Assembly: GCA_030605515.1 (NCBI GenBank)
Contig: JAUWIE010000046.1
Span: 1 to 13,345 of the forward strand
Length of the DNA: 13,345 bases
Reading direction: 5' to 3'
Origin: Thermoplasmatota archaeon
GTDB taxonomy: Archaea; Thermoplasmatota; E2; DHVEG-1
Below, one piece after another: positions 5,930-13,345 of the stretch (within the stretch, counting starts at the first letter, position 1; each line of letters begins with the position of its first letter). The translations under genes were made by a program, and so were the position numbers. The notes beneath the pieces were generated by a model. It was not told the origin of the DNA. It made no database searches and saw only the letters and a list, made by a program, of their open reading frames with translations.

Positions 5930-7222
5930 ATGGAGGCTATTTTACAAGTAGCATTAGATCTTCTCAATTCAGATCGAGCCATCAACATAGGAAAAGACTC
6001 AGTAAAAGGTGGTGCAGACTGGATAGAAGCAGGTACACCACTTATTAAAAGCGAAGGGCTTGAAATTGTTCGAAAACTCAAACAAACCTTTCCAAATAAG
6101 ATCCTTGTTGCTGATATGAAAACAATGGATACCGGTGCACTTGAAACAGAAATAGCTGCAAAAGCAGGAGCTGACATTGTATGTATTCTCGCTGCATCAG
6201 ATAATAGTACAATACAGGATGCATTGAAATCTGCTAGAAAATATGGGACAAAGATCATGGTTGATCTAATAGGTATAAAAGACAAGGTATCTCGAGGAAA
6301 AGAACTTGAAACTCTAGGTGTTGATTATCTATGCATCCATATTGGTATAGATGAACAGATGATAGGGAAAAAACCAATAGATGTTCTTAAGTTGCTTGCG
6401 AAATCAACAAATATCCCTATTGCTGTAGCAGGTGGTCTTAATAGTGAAACTGTGGTTAATGTTGTAAAAGCAGGAGCAAGTATCATAATCGTTGGTGGAG
6501 CGATAACAAAAGCAAAAGATGTAACCAAAGCAACCAGGCTTATAAAAAAAGCAATAACGGAGCAAAAATCTGTTTCAACTGATCTTTTTAAGAAATATGA
6601 TAAAACAGAGTTAAAAAAGGCTTTTTCACTTGTTTCAACACCTAATATTTCTGATGCTATGCATAAAAAAGGCGCGATGCATGGTATACGACCGGTTAAA
6701 CTTGGTTTTCATATGGTAGGCGAAGCAATAACGGTAAGTACAATAAATGGGGATTGGGCAAAACCAATTGAGGCCATAGACAAAGCAAAAAAAGGACAAG
6801 TACTAGTTGTAGATGTAAATGGTGGAGAGACCGCTGTTTGGGGTGAACTTGCTACTTGGAGTGCAAAACTAGGTGGTCTTGCAGGTGTTGTAATTGATGG
6901 AGCTGTTAGAGATCTTGATGATTTAATAAAAATGGATTTCCCTGTTTTCAGTAGACATATATCTTCAAATGCAGGTGAACCAAAAGGTTTCGGTGAAATC
7001 GGTGCAGAGATAAAATGCGGTGGTCAAACAGTATGTAATGGCGACTGGATTATTGGTGATGACTCAGGTGTTGTTGTAGTACCTCAACAAATCGCTCAGG
7101 AAATAGCAAACCGTGCACTTGATGTCAAAGAGCATGAAAACCGTATCCGTGAGGAAATAAAAGGCGGAGGTTCACTTGGTCATGTTTGCAAGCTTCGGAA
7201 ATGGGAGAAAATCATTGGATGA
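5930..7222 (+). CDS. 3-hexulose-6-phosphate synthase fused to an RraA-like domain
   Basis: Residues 1-210 are a TIM-barrel hexulose-6-phosphate synthase of the OMP-decarboxylase superfamily, with the catalytic DxKxxD array at D62, K64 and D67 (VADMKTMDTG) and phosphate-binding loops at AGGL 167-170 and GG 189-190. It condenses formaldehyde with ribulose 5-phosphate, or runs backward; many archaea without a classical pentose phosphate route use the reverse to make ribulose 5-phosphate. After a linker, residues 225-410 form an RraA/aldolase-like domain: STPNISDAM at 236-244, WGELAT at 304-309, DGAVRD at 323-328 with R327-D328, and GDDSGVVVVP at 376-385. RraA homologues regulate RNase E or act as oxaloacetate/HMG aldolases; the fused archaeal domain has no settled role. 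The 430-residue length is that of known archaeal fusions. The next gene overlaps by ATGA. Confidence 0.92.
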   Translation: MEAILQVALDLLNSDRAINIGKDSVKGGADWIEAGTPLIKSEGLEIVRKLKQTFPNKILVADMKTMDTGALETEIAAKAGADIVCILAASDNSTIQDALKSARKYGTKIMVDLIGIKDKVSRGKELETLGVDYLCIHIGIDEQMIGKKPIDVLKLLAKSTNIPIAVAGGLNSETVVNVVKAGASIIIVGGAITKAKDVTKATRLIKKAITEQKSVSTDLFKKYDKTELKKAFSLVSTPNISDAMHKKGAMHGIRPVKLGFHMVGEAITVSTINGDWAKPIEAIDKAKKGQVLVVDVNGGETAVWGELATWSAKLGGLAGVVIDGAVRDLDDLIKMDFPVFSRHISSNAGEPKGFGEIGAEIKCGGQTVCNGDWIIGDDSGVVVVPQQIAQEIANRALDVKEHENRIREEIKGGGSLGHVCKLRKWEKIIG

Positions 7223-8199
7223 AGAAAGTAGTTTTTTTCAAAGATATAAAAAAGTTTTCAGAGGCACTAGAATATTTTGATATAGATAGCTTTGAAGGAA
7301 GACAAATACCACTTAAGCTTCATATGGGTGAGAAAAAAAATAAATATTTTCTAAAGCCAGATTTTGTAAAACAAATTATAGATGAACTAAAAAAAAGAAA
7401 AATTGAGCCATATCTATTTGATACAACAGTTGCATACCCCGGGTTAAGAAATTCAAAAACGGGTTATAAAAAACTTGCAGAAATTCATGGTTTTTCAAAA
7501 CTTGGTTGCGACATAATAATAGATGATACAGGGATAAAAACAGAAATTGAAGAACATGTATATGAAGTAGCAACTCATATTGCAGAATCAACTCATATTT
7601 TTGCTTTATCACATGTAAAAGGACATATTGCAACAGGTATGGGAGGGGCAATTAAAAATTTTGGTATGGGTGGTGTTACAAAAGAAACAAAAAGAAAAAT
7701 GCATCATGGAAGCCGACCAATATTTAACCAAGAAAAATGTACTTACTGTGGTGAATGTTCGGAGGTATGTTTTTTTAATGCAATAAGTGTAAATGGAAAT
7801 AATTGGGATCTAGATATGGACTCATGTTTTGGTTGTGGAGTATGTGTAAATAATTGTAACTATGATGCACTAAAACATAAAGATTTAGATTTTCAAAAAA
7901 CCTTAGTATATGCTGCAAAAGCATGTGTTCAAAATAAAAATGTATTATATTTTAATGATGTAAACAGAATTGCAAAAAGCTGTGACTGTCACCCATATGC
8001 AGGACCAATAATTGCACCTGATATCGGCTACCTACTCTCAGATGATCCAGTAGCAATTGATAAAGCATCACTTGATCTTATATATGAACAAAAAAAGGAT
8101 GTTTTTGAAAAAGAAAACAAAATAAGTCCATTTAAACAAATAAAATATGGTGAGGAGGTCGGATTAGGATCTTCTTCATATAAATTGATCAAATTCTAG
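7219..8199 (+). CDS. DUF362 protein with two 4Fe-4S clusters
   Basis: A 326-residue iron-sulfur protein. The N-terminal two thirds is the DUF362 domain, with HVKGHIATGMGGAIKNFGMG at 132-151 its most typical stretch. An inserted ferredoxin follows: cluster one uses C174, C177, C180 and C184, cluster two C203, C206, C209 and C213. After it come the CDC motif C255/C257 and APDIGYLLSDDPVAIDKAS, both usual in this family. No signal peptide or membrane segment is seen, so it is cytoplasmic. The start is ATG 7219-7221, overlapping the HPS-RraA stop as ATGA; a longer frame from 7186 lies inside the fusion gene and lacks family sequence. The ATGA overlap implies coupled translation and equal dose. The electron partner and substrate are unknown. 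Codons here are more A-rich than in the preceding gene. Family call is firm. Confidence 0.88.
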   Translation: MKKVVFFKDIKKFSEALEYFDIDSFEGRQIPLKLHMGEKKNKYFLKPDFVKQIIDELKKRKIEPYLFDTTVAYPGLRNSKTGYKKLAEIHGFSKLGCDIIIDDTGIKTEIEEHVYEVATHIAESTHIFALSHVKGHIATGMGGAIKNFGMGGVTKETKRKMHHGSRPIFNQEKCTYCGECSEVCFFNAISVNGNNWDLDMDSCFGCGVCVNNCNYDALKHKDLDFQKTLVYAAKACVQNKNVLYFNDVNRIAKSCDCHPYAGPIIAPDIGYLLSDDPVAIDKASLDLIYEQKKDVFEKENKISPFKQIKYGEEVGLGSSSYKLIKF

Positions 8200-8229
8200 G
8201 TTTATTTCTTGCTCAGTTTGGGCGGGTGA

Positions 8230-8763
8230 TTATAAAAACTTAACTATCCCATCCTCTAGATGATATATTGCTCCAACAAGATGGAGTTTTCCTTCATTTA
8301 TTGCTTTTGAAATAACATTACTTCTTTTTGGAAGCATGTCCAGTTGACGTATAACGTTGCTTAGAAAATGGTTGTTATCTAGAGTGAAGCTTTGCCGTAT
8401 TTCACTTAGTAACTCGTTATATTCGTCAGTTGATTTCTCAGCAGCGCATACTGCGCCACAGTTTGTATGACCCAGAATTATCAAAAGATCTACCTTTAGA
8501 TGTCCAACAGCATATTCAAGAGAAGAAAGAACAGTTGTATCCATGGGAACGTTACCAGCAACTCTGACAACAAAAAGGTCACCAATGGATTTGCCGAAAA
8601 TAAATTCAGGAATTACACGTGAATCGGAGCAGGTAAGAACAGCAATCTTAGGTTTTTGTCCATTTACAAATTTTTCAAGTGTTCCCTGATTTTCAGAGGC
8701 ATATCTCTTGTTGGATGTCTGTAAATCTTGAATGAGTTGATCGATAGAGCTGTTTTCAGACAT
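8230..8763 (-). CDS. Beta-class carbonic anhydrase
   Basis: A zinc enzyme for reversible CO2 hydration. The 177-residue protein carries the complete beta-class set: C45, D47 and R49 in CSDSRV, then H99 and C102 in GHTNCGA, so zinc would be held by C45, H99 and C102, with D47/R49 as the catalytic dyad. Also present are GDLFVVRVAGN at 61-71 and SLEYAVGHL. No signal peptide is seen; it is cytoplasmic. The ATG at 8761-8763 has AGGAGA 7 bases upstream. It follows the MFS gene by 35 bases on the same strand, so the carrier and the enzyme are likely co-transcribed. The gene ends 30 bases from the convergent DUF362 gene, with no clear T-run between. Identification is secure. Confidence 0.94.
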   Translation of the reverse strand: MSENSSIDQLIQDLQTSNKRYASENQGTLEKFVNGQKPKIAVLTCSDSRVIPEFIFGKSIGDLFVVRVAGNVPMDTTVLSSLEYAVGHLKVDLLIILGHTNCGAVCAAEKSTDEYNELLSEIRQSFTLDNNHFLSNVIRQLDMLPKRSNVISKAINEGKLHLVGAIYHLEDGIVKFL

Positions 8764-8798
8764 AGATATATCTCCTATAGTGTGTCCTCTTTGTTGTC

Positions 8799-10148
8799 TT
8801 ATTTTTTTTCGATTTGAGGCTTATAGATTAAAGCGAGAGCTGCTGCTATGAAACACATAACTGCTGCAGGGATGAATGCATACAGAAAGCTCATGCCTGC
8901 ATCCTGAACTGTACCCGCAAGTATTGGCCCAACAATACCACCTATACCATATGACATAAACACAAAACCGTAGTTTAAACCTATGTTCTTTGCACCAAAT
9001 GAGTCTGCGGTTGCTGCGGGGAATAACGCAAAATTACCTCCAAAGTTAAATCCGATAAGAGCGACTATCACGTAGAAACTATATGGGCTTGATGTCGTAT
9101 AAAAGAACAACATCATTGTAACTCCTTGAAACAAAAACATTGCAATAAGTGCCTTTCTCCGCCCAATTTTATCGGAGACTTGCCCCCATACAATCCTACC
9201 GATTCCATTAAAAATTGGTAGTGATACAGCAGCACCAATTACTGCAAAATCCACAGCTTGCTGCACAGAAAAACCATATGCACTGAAACCATCTGTCGGA
9301 CTCTTTGCAAAATTCTGGACATTTCCTATAACCATAAGTCCTGCAAGAGCACCGATGAAAAACATCATCCAGAGCAGATAAAACTGCCTTGTTCTCAGCA
9401 TCTCTTTAGGAGCCAGATCAGAGATAATTTTTTTCTTTTTTGATGATACAACCTCTGGTTCTTTCCATCCAGCAGGCTTCCAGTCAGCTGGAGGATTTCT
9501 CATTACAAGCGATCCAACCACGACAAGAAGTAAGAAGATAATACCGTAGAGTCTAAAGCAGCTGTCAACATTGGCAATTGTATAGGCAAAAGAACCTGCT
9601 TGTTTTGCAACGAGTCCACTGAACCCAAGAATGCTAGGTGGGTTTGCCATGAGAATCCACATAAATGCTCCAAATCCAAATCCAGCGACAGCAAGTCCAC
9701 TCAAAAGTCCTTTTTTATCTGGAAACCACTTAACTCCAACCGCAATTGGGACAACATAAGCAAGACCAATACCTGCGCCAGCAATTATTCCTATGCTAAT
9801 TAATTTTAAGGCAAAATTTGCGCCGACAAAACTTCCTATGATATATCCAAGTCCTAGAAGGATTCCTCCTGCTAAAGCCACCTTTCGTGGTCCGATTTTT
9901 TTCTGAAGCCTTCCTCCAATAATTGTGAATAATGCAAATGTTATAAGTCCTGCACTAAATATTGCCTGCGTCTGTGTCTTGTTGAAGGCAAATTCACTAA
10001 CAAATTCTGATGTTCCCTGTAAAGGAGTCGTAAAAGCAGACCATGCATAAATTGCGCCAAGGGCAAGCTGTATCGTGATAGCTCCTACAACTATAATCCA
10101 TCTGTTCATAATCTTAGGTTCTTGTTTTTTCAATTTTTCATCTGTCAT
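8799..10148 (-). CDS. MFS transporter, OFA (oxalate/formate antiporter) family
   Basis: A 449-residue major facilitator with about 12 hydrophobic segments in two halves and a cytoplasmic loop of charged residues in the middle (SSKKKKIISDLAPKEM). OFA hallmarks are WIIVVGAITIQLALGAIYAW in the first helix, WFPDKKGLLSGLAVAGFGFG after the fourth, and GRIVWGQVSDKIGRRKAL between helices 8 and 9. The family's best-known member exchanges oxalate and formate, but most relatives are unassigned, so substrate is uncertain; a small carboxylate is likely. ATG 10146-10148 has GGGGAG 6 bases upstream, which decides it over the in-frame ATG at codon 14. It leads a two-gene unit with carbonic anhydrase, which hints at coupling to CO2/bicarbonate or proton balance. 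Confidence 0.9.
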   Translation of the reverse strand: MTDEKLKKQEPKIMNRWIIVVGAITIQLALGAIYAWSAFTTPLQGTSEFVSEFAFNKTQTQAIFSAGLITFALFTIIGGRLQKKIGPRKVALAGGILLGLGYIIGSFVGANFALKLISIGIIAGAGIGLAYVVPIAVGVKWFPDKKGLLSGLAVAGFGFGAFMWILMANPPSILGFSGLVAKQAGSFAYTIANVDSCFRLYGIIFLLLVVVGSLVMRNPPADWKPAGWKEPEVVSSKKKKIISDLAPKEMLRTRQFYLLWMMFFIGALAGLMVIGNVQNFAKSPTDGFSAYGFSVQQAVDFAVIGAAVSLPIFNGIGRIVWGQVSDKIGRRKALIAMFLFQGVTMMLFFYTTSSPYSFYVIVALIGFNFGGNFALFPAATADSFGAKNIGLNYGFVFMSYGIGGIVGPILAGTVQDAGMSFLYAFIPAAVMCFIAAALALIYKPQIEKK

Positions 10149-10182
10149 AATGTTCTCCCCAAGTTCCGATGAATAAATATAT

Positions 10183-10192
10183 TATTTAAAAA
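10183..10192 (-). promoter_or_regulatory. TATA box of the MFS-carbonic anhydrase unit
   Basis: TTTTTAAATA on the minus strand would start RNA near 10161, leaving a leader of about 13 bases that contains the GGGGAG ribosome site (10155-10160). Confidence 0.55.
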
Positions 10193-10200
10193 CCTATCTA

Positions 10201-10209
10201 GAAAAATAA
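10201..10209 (-). terminator. T-rich terminator after the valS unit
   Basis: TTATTTTTC on the minus strand follows directly after the stop of the 36-residue gene and just before the next promoter. It has no hairpin. Confidence 0.35.
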
Positions 10210-10320
10210 CTATTTCCAAAAGATGACAACAAATCCTGTAAGAATCATTGAAACTACAATAAGGATTACAACAAGTTTAATCAATAAATCCTTTATTTTT
10301 TTCTTACTAAGTTTTTTCAT
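10210..10320 (-). CDS. 36-residue single-span membrane protein, unknown, coupled to valS
   Basis: This frame starts one base after the valS stop. Its ATG (10318-10320) has GAAGGA about 8 bases upstream, inside the end of valS. The protein begins MKKLSKKKIKDLLIK, strongly basic, then has a single hydrophobic span of about 20 residues from LVVILIVVSMILTGF to VVIFW and stops after one Lys. By the positive-inside rule the N-terminus should be cytoplasmic. It has no cleavage site, so it would be an anchored peptide and not a secreted one. No family is recognised; it lacks features of Sec61-beta. A ribosome site, tight spacing and a sensible membrane topology make a real gene likely, but a chance frame of this size is possible. 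Confidence 0.5.
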   Translation of the reverse strand: MKKLSKKKIKDLLIKLVVILIVVSMILTGFVVIFWK

Positions 10321-10321
10321 T

Positions 10322-13033
10322 TTAATTTCCTTCTTGATATTCAAGGTAAAAACCATCAAAAGATATAATTCTACTTTCTTTTTTACCTTTGATTTTTATC
10401 TCTTTTTTTACTTGAACTAATCCATCTTTTAACAATTTTTCTTTAAAATTTGAATCAACACCAGGAATGTCTGAAACATTAATGTCTCCTATTTTTGAGA
10501 TTTTTTCAATTATTTTATCCTGGTTACTGTTTATCCAGTTGATAATTTTTTTACTATCGTTTTTAAACATTGGTCCAAGTTTTGCATAAATTGGTTTAAC
10601 TTCTGTTATAATCTCCTCAATATCTGGTTTTCCAGCATTAAAACAATGATCATTTGGGTATTTTAAGGTTGATTTAATCACAGTTTCATTTGGCTGTATT
10701 TTTGATATGATATTTTTTGTTGCATAAGTAGCTGCTGCGTTTAATGAAGCATTTAGTGCGATTCCTTGTTCACTTTTCCATGCTCGAACCTGGGAGATAT
10801 AGTTTTTTACAAATTCTCCTGCTTCTTCTTTTTCATTATCTATAAGTTCTGGTTTTGGCCAGTTGGATATATGGATACTATCTGTTTTTTCAAATTCTTT
10901 GTATTGTTTTTGATATATTTCTTCTGTTATATGCGGTATGAAAGGTGCAAATAGTTTGAGTATGCCAAGTCCAATTGTGTACATTGTGTATTTGATGCTT
11001 TCAATGTTTTTCTTATTATAAATCGAATCTTTAACCATTTCAATATAATGATCCGCAAGTTCATGCCATAAAAAGTACTCAGTTTCTTTCATTGCTTGTG
11101 AGTAATCAAACACATCCATTTGTTTTGTACATTTTTTTACTAGTTTACTATATTTTGTAATTATCCATTTATCAATATCTGTTATATCTGTTTCTTTAGG
11201 TTTTTCATTTTGTATAACGTTTCCTATGAATTGTTGTACGTTCCATAGTTTTCTTATTAGTTTTACTCCACGGATTACATCTTTTTTTCTAAATGGATTA
11301 TCCTCTCCAAGTGCACAGCTTGCTGCATAACATCTGAATGCATCTGTTCCATGTTCATCTATTACTTTTAATGGATCGATTACATTTCCAAGGCTTGCAT
11401 GCATTGGTGTTCCATCTTCGGATAAGATAAATCCACCCATCATGATATTTTCAAATGGTTTCTCATCTGTAATAAGTGTGCATCTTAGTATTGTGTAAAA
11501 CGCCCATGTTCGAATTATATCATGTGCCTGTGGTCGAACTGACATTGGATATAGTTGTTTGAATTTTTTATCATCTCGATGCCAAAATGTGTTATAAAGA
11601 GGTGATACTGATGAATCCATCCAGGTATCAAAAACATCCTCACAACCCTTTAGATCACCCTTACATTTAGGGCATTTTTCAAGTGGTGGTTTATCAATTG
11701 TAGGATCAATATAACAATCATCAATACGGGCAAGGACAACCTCGCCACATTTTATACATTCCCAAAGAGGTATAGGTGTTGCAAAATACCTCTGTCGACT
11801 TACAACCCAATCCCATTCAAGGCTATTAACCCAGTCTTCAAGTCGTATTTTCATAAACTTTGGATACCAACCCATTGAATCGCTAGCTTCAAGTACCATT
11901 TTTTTGAAATCAACTGTTTTTAAAAACCATTGCTCAGCGTTTATAAATTCAATTGGTGTTTTACAACGCCAGCAGACACCAACATTTTGATCAAGAGGAT
12001 CACTTTTTAAAAGAATTTTATTATTTTTCATGTCCTTTATTATTGTTTTTCTTGCATCCTCAATTTTCATGCCTTCATATTTTTCACAAATTGAGGTCAT
12101 TTTCCCTTCTTCGTCAATGCTCATTTCAATTGGGAGTTTGTATTTAAAAACCCAGTTAAGATCCTCTTTATCGCCTACTGTACAAATCATGACGATTCCT
12201 GATCCAAAATCAGGATCCACAGCATCATCTTCAACGATTTTTACTTCTTTATTAAAAACAGGGACTTTGAGTGTTTGATCAACTAACCATACTGCTCGTT
12301 CATCAGATGGATGTACAGCAACTATCTGACATGATGGAAGCATTTCAGGTCTAGTAGTTGCTATTTCAACATAGGTACCTTTTTCATCCTTTCCTATTCC
12401 ATGATATTTTAAAAGTTGTTCTGGTTGCTCTTTTGTAAAATAAAACTTAATTGTATTTAATTTTGTAGTTCTATCAGAATATGTTACCTCTGCATCTGCC
12501 ATTGCTGTCATACAACGTGGACACCAATTAACTGGGAATTTACCCTTGTAAACATGGCCTTTATTGTAAAGCTCAATAAATGAAATCTGAGTAATTCGTC
12601 TATAATACTCAGCATTTGTCTGATAATAAATAGAAGGATCCATGCTTTCCCCAAGACGGATAAATTGATCTGTCATTGTTTTGATGTTTTTTTCAGCAAA
12701 CTCAGAACAAAGTTTGATGAATTCATGACGATCAATATCTTTCCGGGTAATGTTACGTTGTCTTTCAACACGTTCCTCAATTGGAATCCCATTTACATCA
12801 AAACAAAGTGGAAAAAACACATTGAAATTATTCATACGTTTGTAACGCGCTGCAAAATCAATATGTGTATAATGTACAGCATGACCCGCATGAAGTGGAC
12901 CTGATGCATATCTAGGTGGAACATCTATACTATATGGTTTTTTACTACTATCAAAATCAAAATGGTAGACTTTCATATCATGCCATTTCTTCTGCCATTT
13001 TTTCTCAAGAGCTTTTTGATCATAAGTTTTCAT
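10322..13033 (-). CDS. valS: Valyl-tRNA synthetase, archaeal type, with an atypical KMSKS loop
   Basis: A class I synthetase that charges tRNA-Val. Domains in the 903 residues: Rossmann half with HAGH at 48-51 (the HIGH motif) after PPRYASGPL; zinc-type cysteines C171/C174 in NWCPRC; the editing domain with TTRPEMLPS at 226-234 and FGSGIVMI at 276-283; a further zinc module with C354/C357 and C426/C429/C454/C457; then RPQAHDIIRTWAFYT at 500-514, typical of archaeal ValRS. The KMSKS loop at 543-547 reads PMHAS within DGTPMHASLGNVIDP, so both lysines are missing. The anticodon-binding domain follows and the C-terminus is lysine-rich. Length is normal. ATG 13031-13033 has GAGG about 10 bases upstream. 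Given its full length and intact other motifs it should be the active housekeeping enzyme. Confidence 0.94.
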   Translation of the reverse strand: MKTYDQKALEKKWQKKWHDMKVYHFDFDSSKKPYSIDVPPRYASGPLHAGHAVHYTHIDFAARYKRMNNFNVFFPLCFDVNGIPIEERVERQRNITRKDIDRHEFIKLCSEFAEKNIKTMTDQFIRLGESMDPSIYYQTNAEYYRRITQISFIELYNKGHVYKGKFPVNWCPRCMTAMADAEVTYSDRTTKLNTIKFYFTKEQPEQLLKYHGIGKDEKGTYVEIATTRPEMLPSCQIVAVHPSDERAVWLVDQTLKVPVFNKEVKIVEDDAVDPDFGSGIVMICTVGDKEDLNWVFKYKLPIEMSIDEEGKMTSICEKYEGMKIEDARKTIIKDMKNNKILLKSDPLDQNVGVCWRCKTPIEFINAEQWFLKTVDFKKMVLEASDSMGWYPKFMKIRLEDWVNSLEWDWVVSRQRYFATPIPLWECIKCGEVVLARIDDCYIDPTIDKPPLEKCPKCKGDLKGCEDVFDTWMDSSVSPLYNTFWHRDDKKFKQLYPMSVRPQAHDIIRTWAFYTILRCTLITDEKPFENIMMGGFILSEDGTPMHASLGNVIDPLKVIDEHGTDAFRCYAASCALGEDNPFRKKDVIRGVKLIRKLWNVQQFIGNVIQNEKPKETDITDIDKWIITKYSKLVKKCTKQMDVFDYSQAMKETEYFLWHELADHYIEMVKDSIYNKKNIESIKYTMYTIGLGILKLFAPFIPHITEEIYQKQYKEFEKTDSIHISNWPKPELIDNEKEEAGEFVKNYISQVRAWKSEQGIALNASLNAAATYATKNIISKIQPNETVIKSTLKYPNDHCFNAGKPDIEEIITEVKPIYAKLGPMFKNDSKKIINWINSNQDKIIEKISKIGDINVSDIPGVDSNFKEKLLKDGLVQVKKEIKIKGKKESRIISFDGFYLEYQEGN

Positions 13034-13091
13034 TGGTTTTTTTCCTCATAGTTTTACAGGAGTAAACTGTAGAGGTCAAAGTAAATTACTA

Positions 13092-13100
13092 CTTATAAAT
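13092..13100 (-). promoter_or_regulatory. TATA box of valS
   Basis: ATTTATAAG on the minus strand would start RNA near 13070 and give a leader of about 37 bases ahead of the valS ATG. That leader carries the GAGG ribosome site at 13044-13047. Confidence 0.5.
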
Positions 13101-13210
13101 ATTGCTTTTAATTTTTCCTAAAACTAATTAAAAATAGAAATAAATTTACAAATGATTTGGAAATGCTATTATTTGCAATACATACCCTTCATATTTTCAA
13201 GACAATATTT

Positions 13211-13345
13211 TTATCTGCTTTCAATAAGTGCTTTAAGCTCTGATAAGTCTTTTTTTATTATTTCGATTTCTTTAGTTTTTTCTTTTTCAAAGCTTTTTGT
13301 TATATTATCTAATGGTGATGTCAGCTTATATATATGGATAGGTCT
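13211..13345 (-). CDS. C-terminal 44 residues of a protein, possibly a winged-helix regulator (partial)
   Basis: An open frame enters from the right edge and ends with TAA at 13211-13213. It begins RPIHIYKLTSPLDNI, which looks like the wing of a winged-helix domain (the GRP.K.Y.L pattern of archaeal TrmB- or ArsR-like regulators), and continues as a charged helix, KEKTKEIEIIKKDLSELK, ending LIESR, a likely coiled coil for dimerisation. The same strand carries valS 177 bases further on, with its own TATA box between, so the two are probably separate units. The frame and charge pattern look real, but with only the tail visible the regulator assignment is tentative. Confidence 0.5.
   Translation of the reverse strand, partial: RPIHIYKLTSPLDNITKSFEKEKTKEIEIIKKDLSELKALIESR

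Noticed and set aside
7186..7218. Upstream extension of the DUF362 gene
   Set aside because: The extension lies within the HPS-RraA reading frame and adds residues with no family match; ATG 7219 gives the usual ATGA coupling.
7376..7651. 91-residue minus-strand frame inside the DUF362 gene
   Set aside because: Opposite-strand shadow of a clearly coding region, rich in Leu and His from A/T-rich codons, without promoter or ribosome site.
13148..13158. CAAATGATTTG palindrome upstream of valS as a T-box-like or operator site
   Set aside because: Short, A/T-rich and likely by chance; no leader structure or second copy supports a regulatory role.
1..13345. tRNA, rRNA or CRISPR arrays
   Set aside because: No tRNA cloverleaf blocks (such as GGTTCGAATC), rRNA segments or evenly spaced repeats were found by eye on either strand.

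Overview
The window is AT-rich DNA that reads as archaeal. Its promoters are TATA boxes of the TTTAAATA/TTTATATA kind, several genes look leaderless, and the gene set fits a euryarchaeon: archaeal-type Elp3, archaeal-type valyl-tRNA synthetase, a hexulose-6-phosphate synthase fused to an RraA-like domain, a DUF362 ferredoxin and a DrrAB-like exporter. FolD details (an Asn-x-Ser variant of the NADP loop, as I recall it from Thermoplasma) hint at a Thermoplasmatota-type lineage, but this is only a lean.

Layout, left to right. 1-1299 (-): Elp3, cut by the window edge. 1422-3187 (+): a two-gene ABC-2 exporter with non-ATG starts. 3206-5357 (-): a three-gene operon read as PPC/DUF296 protein, SAM methyltransferase, FolD. 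5549-5889: a compact cassette made of imperfect terminal inverted repeats, two near-perfect TTGGTAA/TTACCAA palindromes and one 80-codon gene. 5930-8199 (+): HPS-RraA fusion translationally coupled to a DUF362 ferredoxin. 8230-10148 (-): OFA-type MFS carrier followed by a beta-carbonic anhydrase. 10210-13033 (-): valS and, one base after its stop, an undescribed 36-residue membrane protein. 13211-13345 (-): the last 44 codons of a gene that may encode a winged-helix regulator.

Functionally, much of the window touches one-carbon chemistry. HPS makes or consumes formaldehyde, FolD oxidises methylene-tetrahydrofolate, an OFA carrier typically moves formate or oxalate-like anions, and carbonic anhydrase handles CO2/bicarbonate. 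Whether these are linked or just neighbours is inference.

The most unusual items are: (1) the inverted-repeat-bounded cassette at 5549-5889, a candidate miniature mobile element or self-regulated single-gene locus; (2) a FolD with Arg in place of the catalytic Lys54 and Glu in place of Asp121; (3) a valyl-tRNA synthetase whose KMSKS loop reads PMHAS; (4) the tiny membrane protein behind valS; and (5) a probable CTG start in the ABC permease gene.
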